Shown here piece after piece: positions 26,366 through 34,453 of a stretch of 47,888 bases of DNA; the first letter of the stretch is position 1; each line of letters begins with the position of its first letter. The notes beneath the pieces are model-generated. The model saw only the letters and a list, made by a program, of their open reading frames with translations, was not told where the DNA came from and made no database searches. Location: assembly GCA_031267645.1 (NCBI GenBank), contig JAIRYW010000044.1, forward strand, positions 1 to 47,888, in the 5' to 3' direction. This DNA is from Propionibacteriaceae bacterium (lineage in GTDB: Bacteria; Actinomycetota; Actinomycetes; Propionibacteriales; Propionibacteriaceae). Made by a program: the position numbers and the translations under genes.

Positions 26366-27691
26366 GTGGCTAATCAAATTCGATCCCGCCTGGGCCTCAA
26401 GGCCATCCTGGCGCTCAGCGCGGCCGGGGCCCTGATCCTGTCCGGCTGTTCCGGCGGCACTGACGACGGCGACGGCTCAAATGACGGCGACGGGAACCGG
26501 GCGACTGAGTTCTCAGTCCTCATCACGGCCGAGAACTCGGCCGGGGCCGACATGCTGGAGCGCTTGGCCGAAGGCCCCTGCGCCGACGCCAACGCGGCCC
26601 TGCCCTACACCCTGGACCAGACTCCGAGCGCGCAGATGCAGCAGAAGATCCTGCTGCTGGCCGGCCAGGACGCCCTGCCGGTGATGTTCGCGGCCGGACA
26701 GCAGTTCATCTACAAGGACGGTCAGTTGGCCGCCGCCGGCCAGGTCTTGGACGTCAAGGCCACCCTGACCGACTTGGGGGTCTTCGACCTCATCACGCCG
26801 GCCGCCCAGTCGGTGGTGGACCAGCTCTACGACGGCGAGTTCCCGTCCCTGCCTTTGCAGTTCAACACCGAGGGCATCTTCTACAACAAGGACCTGTTCG
26901 CTCAGAACGGCATCGACGTGCCGGAGACGGTGGACGAGCTGTTGGAGGCCGCCCGCACGCTGAAGGCGGCCGGCCTCACGCCCATCGTGGCCTCGGGCAA
27001 GACCGGCTGGTCGATCAGCCGTTGGGTCGGCGAGTTCATCTTCCGCGATCTCGGCGCCGACGCCATGATGCGGGTGCGCGACGGTCAGGCCAAGCTGACC
27101 GACCCGGAGTACGTCCGGGCGGCCCAGCGCCTGCAGGACATGGGCCTGGAGGGGCTGTTCATCAACGGCATCACCAACGTCGACATGGACACCGCCTTGA
27201 ACCAGCTCTTCACCGGCCAGGCGGCCATGATGTACAACCTGACCAACACCCTGCAGCGGATCAACGATCCGGCCGTCAACACCCAGAACCTGGGCTTCTT
27301 CCCCTTCCCCGCCATCACCGGCGGCAAGGGCTCGATCGACGACCTGCCGGCCAACGTGGGCTCGCCCAACGTGCTGTCGAACAAGCTCTACGGCCCCAAC
27401 GTCGGCCTCTGGCTGAAGTGCATGGCGGAGAACTACGGCAGCGTCTCGATGGAGTCCCAAGGCGTCTACTCCGGCTTCAAGATCAACACCCCGGTCGCCA
27501 ACGTGGCGCCGCTGACGGCTGAGATCCAAGAGCGCATCGACAACGCCACCTCGACCGTGCTGTGGTTCGAGGCCCTCTTCAATCAGAAGGCCACCACCGA
27601 CGCCAGCAATAACGCCGCTCCGCTGTTGACCGGCGCGATGTCGGCCGAGGAATACATGACCGTCCTGCAGGCCGACCTCGAAGAAGGCTGA
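26366..27691 (+). CDS. Carbohydrate ABC transporter substrate-binding lipoprotein
   Basis: A 441-aa family 1 extracellular solute-binding protein. The N-terminus has positive charges, a hydrophobic stretch and a lipobox LSGC with lipidation at Cys28, then a Gly/Asp-rich linker, so it is anchored outside the membrane. The body shows the usual pattern of this fold (LPVMFAAGQQFIYKDG, SLPLQFNTEGIFYNKDLF, TGQAAMMYNLTNTL). The start is GTG 26366 with AAAGGAG at 26353-26359 in good register. It captures a sugar or oligosaccharide for the two permeases downstream. The cognate ATPase is not in the window, so a shared MsiK-type ATPase elsewhere is likely. Confidence 0.93.
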   Translation: MANQIRSRLGLKAILALSAAGALILSGCSGGTDDGDGSNDGDGNRATEFSVLITAENSAGADMLERLAEGPCADANAALPYTLDQTPSAQMQQKILLLAGQDALPVMFAAGQQFIYKDGQLAAAGQVLDVKATLTDLGVFDLITPAAQSVVDQLYDGEFPSLPLQFNTEGIFYNKDLFAQNGIDVPETVDELLEAARTLKAAGLTPIVASGKTGWSISRWVGEFIFRDLGADAMMRVRDGQAKLTDPEYVRAAQRLQDMGLEGLFINGITNVDMDTALNQLFTGQAAMMYNLTNTLQRINDPAVNTQNLGFFPFPAITGGKGSIDDLPANVGSPNVLSNKLYGPNVGLWLKCMAENYGSVSMESQGVYSGFKINTPVANVAPLTAEIQERIDNATSTVLWFEALFNQKATTDASNNAAPLLTGAMSAEEYMTVLQADLEEG

Positions 27692-27704
27692 CCGGCGGCT
27701 CTCC

Positions 27705-27753
27705 GGGCCCGATCGGGGGCGGTCCACACCGCTCGCCGCCCCCGATCAGGCCC
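27705..27753 (+). terminator. Long intercistronic hairpin after the binding-protein gene
   Basis: An 18-bp stem with one mismatch pairs 27705-27722 with 27736-27753 around a 13-nt loop. It begins 13 nt after the binding-protein stop and 47 nt before the first permease start, with no T tract. Such stems are known to stabilise the binding-protein mRNA and reduce permease expression. That role is inferred here. Confidence 0.65.
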
Positions 27754-27799
27754 TCCCCGGCTACGGCCGACTCAGATCTAGATCCTTCGAGGAGGAGCC

Positions 27800-28684
27800 A
27801 TGAGACACGTCCTGGGCAACAAGAAGGTGGCTGCCGCCTTCCTGCTGCCCGCCCTTTTGGTCTACCTCGGCGTCATGGTGGTGCCGGTGGTGTGGTCCTT
27901 CGTCCTGACCGTCATGAAAGGCAGCCCGGTGCTGGGCTTCGACTGGGTCGGCTGGGACAACTTCGCCCGATTCTTCCGTGACCCGACCGCCCGCCACGCC
28001 CTCTGGTTCACGGTCAAGTACGCCCTCATCATGAGCCTGGGCCAGGTCGTCCTGGGCTATCTGATGGCCATTCTCTACGTCTTCGTGCTGAAGAGAATGT
28101 CGACTTTCGTGCGCACCATGGTCTTCTTCCCGGTGGTGCTGCCCTCGGTCGCCATCAGCTTGCTGTTCAGCCGCCTCTTCGCCGTCGCCCCCCAGCTGGG
28201 CCCGGTCAACAGCCTGCTGTCCTTCTTCGGCCTCGAGCCGGTCGACTGGTTCGCCACCGGGTCGGCCGCCTTCATCGTCATCGTCATCATGGACCTGTGG
28301 CGCACGGTCGGTTTCTACGCCGTCCTGCTCTTCGCCGGCTTGGTCGAGATCCCCGACGAGGTGATCGATTCGGCCCGAGTGGACGGGGCGGGCGGGCCAC
28401 GCCTGATCCGCCACATCGTGCTGCCGATGTCGCTGCCGGTGCTGCTGTCGACCATCATCTTCAGCTTGAACAACAGTCTGAAGGTCTTCGACTCCATCCT
28501 GGCCCTGAACAACGGCGGTCCCGGCACCGCCACCACCCCCCTCAACCTGTACATGTTCCAGACCTCCTTCCTCTACAGCAATTACGGCTATGGCTCGGTG
28601 CTGGCCCTCGTCATCACCGTCCTGTGTCTGACCGTGACCTTGCTGATCTTCCGTTCGTCCCGTCGCGACCTGACCGAGAGCTGA
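27800..28684 (+). CDS. Carbohydrate ABC transporter permease, MalF/UgpA type
   Basis: A 294-aa inner-membrane permease with about six transmembrane helices, the first being AAFLLPALLVYLGVMVVPVVWSF (about residues 13-36). The cytoplasmic EAA loop that contacts the ATPase reads VDGAGGPRLIRHIVLPMSLP. The ATG at 27800 follows GAGGAGGAG. It is followed after 3 nt by the second permease. It forms the heterodimeric channel that takes sugar from the upstream lipoprotein. Confidence 0.95.
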   Translation: MRHVLGNKKVAAAFLLPALLVYLGVMVVPVVWSFVLTVMKGSPVLGFDWVGWDNFARFFRDPTARHALWFTVKYALIMSLGQVVLGYLMAILYVFVLKRMSTFVRTMVFFPVVLPSVAISLLFSRLFAVAPQLGPVNSLLSFFGLEPVDWFATGSAAFIVIVIMDLWRTVGFYAVLLFAGLVEIPDEVIDSARVDGAGGPRLIRHIVLPMSLPVLLSTIIFSLNNSLKVFDSILALNNGGPGTATTPLNLYMFQTSFLYSNYGYGSVLALVITVLCLTVTLLIFRSSRRDLTES

Positions 28685-28687
28685 CCG

Positions 28688-29575
28688 ATGAGTGCCACCA
28701 CCTTGACCCCGCCGGTCGACGTCAAACGCCCGCTCGGCCCCAGAGCGGCTCGCCTCACCCGCAGCACCATCGTCAAAATCCTGGTCGCCTTGATCTTGGT
28801 GGTCGAGATCTACCCGCTGTTCTGGATCTTCACCAACTCTTTCAAGAGCCAGTACGAGTTCCTCAATTCGCCGTTGATGTCGCTGCCCACCGAATTGCAC
28901 TTCGAGAACTACGTCCAGGCCTGGACCACCGGCAACTTGGCGCGCAACGCCGTCAACTCGATCATCGTCACCCTGCCCAGCCTGGCCGTCATCATCCTGC
29001 TGGGGGCGGCCGCTGGCTTCGCCTTGGAGGTCATGATCTGGAAGGGACGCAACACCGTCCTGCTCTTCATCATCGGCGGCATCATGGTGCCGATCCAGAT
29101 CATCTTGCTGCCCTTGTTCACGATCTACTTCAAGACCGGCTTGTCGGGCACCTATTGGCCGCTCATCTTGACCTACATCGGCCACTCTCTGCCGTTGTCG
29201 GTCTTCCTCTTCGCGACCTACTTCCGAGCCGTCCCTCGGGAGCTGTTCGAAGCCGTCGCCATCGACGGCGGCGGTCCGGCGCGGTCTTTCTTCTCCGTCG
29301 CCCTGCCGGTGGTCCGCAACGGCGTCTTCACCGTCGCCCTGTTGATGTTCTTCTCGATCTGGAACGACCTCCTGATCGCTTTGACCTTCAACATCCGCAA
29401 TGACATGTCGACCATCCAAGTCGGCCTGCTGCACTTCAACGACGAGTACGGCTCGACCAACTACGGCCCGCTCTTCGCCGCCATCTCGACCACCGTCTTC
29501 GCCACCTTGGCCGTCTACCTGTCCATCAACCAGCAGGTCATGCGCGGCATGACGGCCGGTTCGGTCAAGGGCTGA
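28688..29575 (+). CDS. Carbohydrate ABC transporter permease, MalG/UgpE type
   Basis: A 295-aa partner permease. The first membrane helix is at about residues 30-50 (ILVALILVVEIYPLFWIF), then IIVTLPSLAVIILLGAAAGFAL and further helices. The EAA loop reads AIDGGGPARSFFSVALPVV. The C-terminus, INQQVMRGMTAGSVKG, is typical of MalG-like proteins. It starts 3 nt after the first permease, so the two are translationally linked, and it is followed by the amidohydrolase after 7 nt. Confidence 0.95.
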   Translation: MSATTLTPPVDVKRPLGPRAARLTRSTIVKILVALILVVEIYPLFWIFTNSFKSQYEFLNSPLMSLPTELHFENYVQAWTTGNLARNAVNSIIVTLPSLAVIILLGAAAGFALEVMIWKGRNTVLLFIIGGIMVPIQIILLPLFTIYFKTGLSGTYWPLILTYIGHSLPLSVFLFATYFRAVPRELFEAVAIDGGGPARSFFSVALPVVRNGVFTVALLMFFSIWNDLLIALTFNIRNDMSTIQVGLLHFNDEYGSTNYGPLFAAISTTVFATLAVYLSINQQVMRGMTAGSVKG

Positions 29576-29582
29576 GGCCGCC

Positions 29583-30455
29583 ATGGTGATCGACGCCCAC
29601 ACCCACGTCTGGCCGCGCTGGCCTTATCGTCCGGCCCCGCCGGACCGGGCCAGTCGGGGCGACTGGGCCAATCTGCTGTGGGAGATGGACGCCGCCGGGG
29701 TCGACCAGGCCCTGCTGGTGAACGCCCGCATCGAAGGGGCGGACGACAACAACGACTACGGCGCGGCGGCGCGGGCGGCTCGGCCCGACCGCTTCCACCA
29801 CCTGATCGACGTCGACTCCCGCTTCGGCCCCGACTACCACCGGCCGGGCGCGCCGGACCGTCTGCGGGCCCTGATCGAGCGCTACCAGCCGGACGGGCTG
29901 TCCCACTACCTGTCGCCGCAGGCCAACGACGGCTGGCTGTTGTCGCAGGAGGGTCTGGCCTGGTTCGGCCTGGCCCAGTCGGCCCGTCTGATGGTGTCCT
30001 TGGCGGCGCCGCCGATCTGGTTGGACGACCTGCGTCAAATCGCCCGTCGCTTCCCTGACCTGCCCTTGCTGGTCAACCATCTGGCGGTCGTCATGCTCCA
30101 ACCCGAGGGGGCGGCCCGGGGCCTCGAACTGGCCCTGGACCGGGAGGATCTGCCCAATCTGATGGTCAAGGTCTCCGGCTATTATTACGGCCACGACCGG
30201 CCCTGGGACTATCCCTACCGCGACCGTTTGGACTGGGTCCGGGCCTTCTATGAGAATTGGGGGCCGCGGCGCCTGGTCTGGGCCTCCGATTGGCCCTCGC
30301 TGTTGCCCCACCACAGCTACCGCCAAGCCGTTCAGCTGTTGGTCGATCAAGCCGACTTCATCGCCCCGGACCACCTGGAGCTGATCCGGGGCGGCAATCT
30401 GGCGGCCTGGCTGGAGCGGTTGGGCCGGAATCGGCCGCCGGTCACGGTGGGCTAG
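29583..30455 (+). CDS. Amidohydrolase family 2 protein, sugar lactonase-like
   Basis: A 290-aa metal-dependent TIM-barrel hydrolase of the amidohydrolase_2 group. The N-terminal metal site is DAHTHVW (HxH). LLVNHLAV supplies the middle His, and WASDWPSLLPH carries the C-terminal Asp. This group includes L-fucono- and L-rhamnono-lactonases as well as decarboxylases. With a rhamnosidase regulon nearby, a sugar-acid lactonase is a reasonable guess, though the substrate is not shown by sequence. It starts 7 nt after the permease, so it is in the importer operon. Its TAG stop overlaps a -10-like TAGGGT for the next gene. Confidence 0.82.
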   Translation: MVIDAHTHVWPRWPYRPAPPDRASRGDWANLLWEMDAAGVDQALLVNARIEGADDNNDYGAAARAARPDRFHHLIDVDSRFGPDYHRPGAPDRLRALIERYQPDGLSHYLSPQANDGWLLSQEGLAWFGLAQSARLMVSLAAPPIWLDDLRQIARRFPDLPLLVNHLAVVMLQPEGAARGLELALDREDLPNLMVKVSGYYYGHDRPWDYPYRDRLDWVRAFYENWGPRRLVWASDWPSLLPHHSYRQAVQLLVDQADFIAPDHLELIRGGNLAAWLERLGRNRPPVTVG

Positions 30456-30458
30456 GGT
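30453..30458 (+). promoter_or_regulatory. -10 box of possible near-leaderless start (hydroxyacid dehydrogenase)
   Basis: TAGGGT lies 8 nt before the ATG at 30467, overlapping the TAG stop of the previous gene. There is no good Shine-Dalgarno sequence. The gene may be expressed both by readthrough and from this site. Confidence 0.35.
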
Positions 30459-30466
30459 CTAGCGCC

Positions 30467-31558
30467 ATGGAGAGACGACCCCGCATCGGGATTGTGGTGA
30501 CCGAGCCCGGCCGGCGTCGCTATTTCGCCGATCGCACGGTCCAGCGGCTGTCGGCCTGGGCCGATCTGGACTGGCTGATCCGTCCCGGGACGGCCCGTCA
30601 ACCGGGGGTGCCCGACGACGCGCGGTCCCAGGCCGAGCTGGCCCGTTTCGCGGCCGACCTGGACGCTCTCATCGTCAGCTACGGCAGCCCCCGGGTGGAC
30701 GCCACGGTGTTGGCCGGAGCGCCGCGGCTGCGCTTCATCGGCGACACCCACGGCGACCGCTCGGCCGCCCGGGTCGATCTGGCGGCGGCCGCCGCCCACG
30801 GCGTCGTGGTGTCGGACACCACCAACGGATCGTCCGACCCGGTGGCCGAATGGGCTTTGGCTTTGACCTTGATCGGCCTGCGCAACGCCGGGGCCCATTT
30901 CCGACGCCTGGTGGCGGGCGAACTGCTGTGGCCCGACCGCGACGTCCTGCTGCGCGACCCCGGCTACCTGAACGGCGAGTTGACCGGCAAGACGGTCGGC
31001 CTGATCGCGCTGGGCAACGTCGGACGGCGCCTGGTCGAATTGTTGGCTCCTTTCCAGGTCAAGCTGTTGGCCTACGACCCCGGGGCCCCGGATGTCTTGG
31101 CCGATGTCTTGGACCTCGACCTGACCAGTTTGGAGCGGGTCTTGGCTGGTTCGGACGTGGTCGTCTGCCTGGTGCCGCTGACCCGGGCTAGCCGCGGCCT
31201 GATCGGAGCCGACCAGTTGGCTCTGCTGCGTCCCGGCACGGTTTTCGTCAACGTCTCCCGTGGCGCCGTGGTCGACACCGAGGCTCTGATCGCCCGGCTG
31301 GAGGTCGGCGACCTGATCGGATGTCTGGACGTGGTCGAGCCTGAGCCGCTGGCGGTCGACTCGCCGTTGCGCCAGATGCCCAACGTCTTCCTCAGCCCGC
31401 ACATCGCCGGCGTCACGGACGCGGCCGAGTTCCGTTTCTTCGAACTGATGGCGGACGAGGTCGCCCGGGTCCTGTCCGGTTGCCGGCCGCGCTACCGCTT
31501 GACCCCGCGGGAGTCGAACCTGGACCCTCCGACAGGGGATAATCGGCTTGTTCGATGA
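30467..31558 (+). CDS. D-isomer-specific 2-hydroxyacid dehydrogenase family protein
   Basis: A 363-aa NAD(P)-dependent dehydrogenase of the phosphoglycerate/formate dehydrogenase superfamily. The cofactor motif is LIALGNVGRRL (about residues 180-190), with Ala in place of the first Gly of GxGxxG. Catalytic residues of the family are visible: Arg in VNVSRGAVVDT, Glu in DVVEPEPL and His in SPHIAGVT. It lies directly after the lactonase-like gene and before the LacI regulator, so it may oxidise or reduce a sugar-derived acid. The substrate is unknown. The ATG at 30467 lacks a clear ribosome site. Confidence 0.88.
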   Translation: MERRPRIGIVVTEPGRRRYFADRTVQRLSAWADLDWLIRPGTARQPGVPDDARSQAELARFAADLDALIVSYGSPRVDATVLAGAPRLRFIGDTHGDRSAARVDLAAAAAHGVVVSDTTNGSSDPVAEWALALTLIGLRNAGAHFRRLVAGELLWPDRDVLLRDPGYLNGELTGKTVGLIALGNVGRRLVELLAPFQVKLLAYDPGAPDVLADVLDLDLTSLERVLAGSDVVVCLVPLTRASRGLIGADQLALLRPGTVFVNVSRGAVVDTEALIARLEVGDLIGCLDVVEPEPLAVDSPLRQMPNVFLSPHIAGVTDAAEFRFFELMADEVARVLSGCRPRYRLTPRESNLDPPTGDNRLVR

Positions 31559-31610
31559 GCCGGGCCGCCGGGCGCGGCTCGGGTTCGGGGCGAGGCAGGA
31601 GGTGACTGAG

Positions 31611-32627
31611 ATGGCAGGTCGCATAGGCATGCGCGAGGTGGCGGAGCGGGCTGGCGTGGCGGTCGGCACCGTCTCCAACTTCCTCAACCACCCAGAACGG
31701 GTGTCGGGGCCGAAGGCGGAACGCATCCGCCTGGCCATCGACCAGCTCGGTTTCGTGCCCAACAGCGTCGGGCGCCAGCTGCGTCTGGGCCGCAGCAATG
31801 TCATCGCCTACGTCGCCCCCGACGTCTCCAACCCCTTCTTCGCCGCCACCGCCGAGGGGGTGGAGCAGCGGGCCCGGGAGCTGGGGCTGTCCGTCTTCGT
31901 GGCCAACACCCACCGAGAGAAGGCCCGCGAGGACGACTATTTGGAGCTGTTCGAGCGGAATCGGGTGCGGGGCATGTTGGTGGCCTCGTACGAGCGCATC
32001 GACGACCGTTTGGCCGATCTGCAACGCCGCGGCACCGCCACCGTCCTGCTGGGCCAGTTGGCCGCTTCGCCGGCTCAGCCCTCGGTCTCGATCGACGAGT
32101 TGGCCGGGGGGCGCCTGGCCGGCCAACATCTGCTCGACCTGGGGCATCGGCGTTTGGCTTTCGTGGGCGGCCCGCTGGGCGTGCCCCAGGTCTTCGGCCG
32201 TTTGCAGGGCATCAGCTCGACCGTGCGCGAAGTCGGCGGGGCGACCCTGGAGGTGATCGACGTGGCCGACCGCACGGTCCAGGTCGGGCGCCAGGTCGGC
32301 CACGAGTTGGCCGCCCGACCGCCGGCCGCCCGCCCCCAGGCCGTCTTCGCGGTCAACGACCTGCTCTCCCTGGGCATCTTGCAAGAGGTGGTGCGGTGCG
32401 GTCTGGAGGTGCCCCGGGACATGGCCTTGATCGGCTACGACGACGTCGAGTACGCCGCCAGCTCGATCGTGCCGTTGAGTTCGATCCGAACCCCGCAGGA
32501 GGAGTTCGGGGCCGCCGCGGTGGACATTTTGATGGACCACCTCGACCATGGCCAGGTCCGCCAGGAGGTCTTCGCTCCCGAATTGGTGGTGCGGGTCAGC
32601 ACGGCCGGCGCCGCCGCGGCCGGTTGA
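31611..32627 (+). CDS. LacI-family transcriptional regulator
   Basis: A 338-aa regulator with an N-terminal HTH and hinge (MREVAERAGVAVGTVSNFLNHPERVSG, from about residue 7) and a periplasmic-binding-protein-like effector domain (AYVAPDVSNPFFAATAEGVE; ending TPQEEFGAAAVDIL). The ATG at 31611 has AGGAGGTGA at 31597-31605; an upstream in-frame ATG at 31548 would precede this ribosome site. A GATAAT (31538-31543) could be its -10. It is the only LacI regulator in the window and very likely the one that binds the TTGAAACGTTTCAA-like sites at 3848, 3892, 24703 and 26246, with a sugar as inducer. Confidence 0.93.
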   Translation: MAGRIGMREVAERAGVAVGTVSNFLNHPERVSGPKAERIRLAIDQLGFVPNSVGRQLRLGRSNVIAYVAPDVSNPFFAATAEGVEQRARELGLSVFVANTHREKAREDDYLELFERNRVRGMLVASYERIDDRLADLQRRGTATVLLGQLAASPAQPSVSIDELAGGRLAGQHLLDLGHRRLAFVGGPLGVPQVFGRLQGISSTVREVGGATLEVIDVADRTVQVGRQVGHELAARPPAARPQAVFAVNDLLSLGILQEVVRCGLEVPRDMALIGYDDVEYAASSIVPLSSIRTPQEEFGAAAVDILMDHLDHGQVRQEVFAPELVVRVSTAGAAAAG

Positions 32628-32654
32628 GGCTGGCTCCACCCGGCCGCAGCGGTC

Positions 32655-32677
32655 CCGGGTCGACTCGACCGACCCGG
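32655..32677. terminator. Hairpin between convergent genes
   Basis: A perfect 8-bp stem, CCGGGTCG (32655-32662) with CGACCCGG (32670-32677), lies 28 nt after the LacI stop. There is no T tract. It probably ends the LacI transcript. The rest of the 217-nt convergent gap holds only GC-rich sequence with short repeats. Confidence 0.5.
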
Positions 32678-32844
32678 CCTGATCTGGCCCGATCGTCCGT
32701 CGCCCGATGCGACCGTCCGGTCGTCATCCGGAATCGGATGGATGGCTCGGGTCGGCCGTCTAAAGCGGGGAGTGATCGGGGCCAGCCCGTCCCAGACCGG
32801 GGAGGAGGCCGGCTCAACCGTCCCGATCGGGGGAGAGGGCCGGC

Positions 32845-33846
32845 TCAGCCGCCGCGTCGCGTCGGCGCCAGCCAGTCCAGCTGGGGGCCGACCGGGACCA
32901 CCCGGGTGGGATTGAGATGGGGATGGGTGACGAAATAGTGCCGCTTGATCTGGTCGAAGAAGGTGGTGCCGCCGAAGGCCGGCTGCTGGTAGAGGAAGCG
33001 GGTGTAGTCCCACAGGTTGGGGTAGTCGACCAGGCGGCGCAGATTGGTCTTGAAATGGGTCACGTAGACGCTGTCGAAACGGGCCAAGGTGGGGTAGAGG
33101 CGGACGTCGGCCTCGGTCAGCCGGTCGCCCAGCAGGTAGACCCGGTCCCGTAGCCGCTCCTCCAACCAGTCCAGGGTCTCGAACAGGGCTTGGACCGCCT
33201 CGTCGTAGGCGGCCTGGCCGCGGGCGAAACCGCAGCGGTAGACCCCGTTGTTGACGTCGCGGTAGACGCGCTGGTTGATCGCGTCGATCGACCAGCGCAG
33301 GTCGGCCGGATAGAGGTCTAACTCGCCGTGGTCGGCCCAGGCGTCGAACTGGGAGCCCAGATCGAGCGAGATGTCCGGGAAGTGGTTGGACACGACGACC
33401 TTGGTCTGACAGTCCCACAGCACCGGCACGGAGATGTGGCCGGAGTAGCCCGGTCGGGTGGCGTCGTAGGCCTGGCGCAGCAAGGTGAAGTGGTTGTAGG
33501 GATCGCCGGTCAGATGCTGGCCGGGGCGGAAGGCCCAGCCGCGGCCGTCGCGCAGCGGATCGACCACGGCCAGTCCGACGACGTCTTGAAGACCCTTGAG
33601 CTGGCGCACGATGGCCTGGCGGTGGGCCCAGGGGCAGGCCCAAGAGATGTATAGGACGTAACGTCCCGGGGCCGGCTGGAAGGGCCCGTCCGGGTCGATC
33701 CGGCCTTTGAAGGGATACTCCGCCCGCACGAAGCGGCCGTCGTCCTTCGCCGTCGGCTTGGCCCAGCCGGCCGATTCGCCGTGGGCCGCGAAGTCGACCG
33801 GGCTGGCCCAGGGGATCGGGCCCGGTCGGGCCGCCGGGCCGCTCAC
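32845..33846 (-). CDS. Glutathionyl-hydroquinone reductase-like (ECM4/YqjG family)
   Basis: A 333-aa member of the GST-like family that reductively removes a thiol from thiol-conjugated hydroquinones. The catalytic Cys71 lies in SWACPWAHR, the family signature. VVSNHFPDI and TEADVRLYPTLARFDSVYVTHFKTN are further conserved blocks. Actinobacteria use mycothiol, so the in vivo thiol is uncertain. I chose GTG 33846 because it overlaps the stop of the upstream acetyltransferase (GTGA) and gives the usual family length. The much longer upstream open frame is a composition artefact crossing that gene. Confidence 0.9.
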   Translation of the reverse strand: MSGPAARPGPIPWASPVDFAAHGESAGWAKPTAKDDGRFVRAEYPFKGRIDPDGPFQPAPGRYVLYISWACPWAHRQAIVRQLKGLQDVVGLAVVDPLRDGRGWAFRPGQHLTGDPYNHFTLLRQAYDATRPGYSGHISVPVLWDCQTKVVVSNHFPDISLDLGSQFDAWADHGELDLYPADLRWSIDAINQRVYRDVNNGVYRCGFARGQAAYDEAVQALFETLDWLEERLRDRVYLLGDRLTEADVRLYPTLARFDSVYVTHFKTNLRRLVDYPNLWDYTRFLYQQPAFGGTTFFDQIKRHYFVTHPHLNPTRVVPVGPQLDWLAPTRRGG

Positions 33847-34388
33847 GCCGGCTCCGTCGGTCCGGGTCGGTCGGTCGGCGCCTCCGGAATGGGGTAGTGG
33901 TAGGCCCACAGCGGGTGTCGCTCCGGCTCGACCCAGGAGTCGCGCTGGGGCTGACGGCTGAAACCGTAGCTCTCGTACAGCCGATGGGCCGGGAGCATGT
34001 GGGGGGCGGTGTAGATGGCCAAGGCGCCGGCGCCGCGCCCTCGGCCCCAGTCGACGGCGTGGTCGAGCAGGGCCCGGGCCACGCCCCGGCCGCGCCAGGG
34101 CGGGTCGACGCCGAGGATGCGGAAGCCGACCTCCGGGCCGGTCGGGCGTTCGACGTAACCGGTCAGATCGTTGTCGATCAGGAGATAGCCGCCGGCCAGC
34201 TCCTGATCCAGCCAAGCGGCCCAGAGCTGGCCGATGGACTCGAACTGTTCCAGATGGAGCAGGTGGTCGAGGTAGTCCGGGCTGACCGGGTGGTCGGAGC
34301 TGTAGGCGCGGGCCAAGACTTGGCCGAGAGCGGGCCAGTCGGCCCGCTGGGCCGGCCGTATGACAGGGGTCGGGGTGATGGTCGACAT
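33843..34388 (-). CDS. GNAT-family N-acetyltransferase
   Basis: A 181-aa acetyltransferase. The acetyl-CoA-binding core is ILGVDPPWRGRGVARALLDHAVDWGRGRGAG (Q/RxxGxG/A motif) and the C-terminal AHRLYESYGFSRQ is typical. The substrate is unknown. The ATG at 34388 was chosen because the longer open frame upstream runs antisense to other signals and lacks GNAT similarity. The upstream region is unusually AT-rich for the window and has a -10-like TACATT. The stop overlaps the next gene's GTG, so it forms a two-gene operon with the hydroquinone reductase. Confidence 0.85.
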   Translation of the reverse strand: MSTITPTPVIRPAQRADWPALGQVLARAYSSDHPVSPDYLDHLLHLEQFESIGQLWAAWLDQELAGGYLLIDNDLTGYVERPTGPEVGFRILGVDPPWRGRGVARALLDHAVDWGRGRGAGALAIYTAPHMLPAHRLYESYGFSRQPQRDSWVEPERHPLWAYHYPIPEAPTDRPGPTEPA

Positions 34389-34390
34389 AA

Positions 34391-34406
34391 TGTATGCAAA
34401 TGTACA
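34391..34406. promoter_or_regulatory. TGTA-N8-TACA dyad in the acetyltransferase promoter
   Basis: TGTATGCAAATGTACA is an imperfect dyad immediately upstream of the acetyltransferase start, in a locally AT-rich stretch that also holds -10-like sequence on the minus strand. It could be a repressor site, but a single copy makes this weak. Confidence 0.3.
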
Positions 34407-34453
34407 CAAACTGTCGGAGCCGGTCAACGCCAACCCCGGTCGGTTCTCGTAGC

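Noticed and set aside
27761-29602. Long open frame on the minus strand opposite the two sugar permeases
   Set aside because: Its translation is Gln/Asp/Gly/His-rich low-complexity text from reading high-GC codons backwards. The plus strand encodes clear MalF/MalG proteins with EAA loops.
33847-34407. N-terminal extension of the hydroquinone reductase through the acetyltransferase gene
   Set aside because: The open frame continues, but the conserved protein begins near the GTG at 33846, which overlaps the acetyltransferase stop. The extension matches no GST-like sequence.
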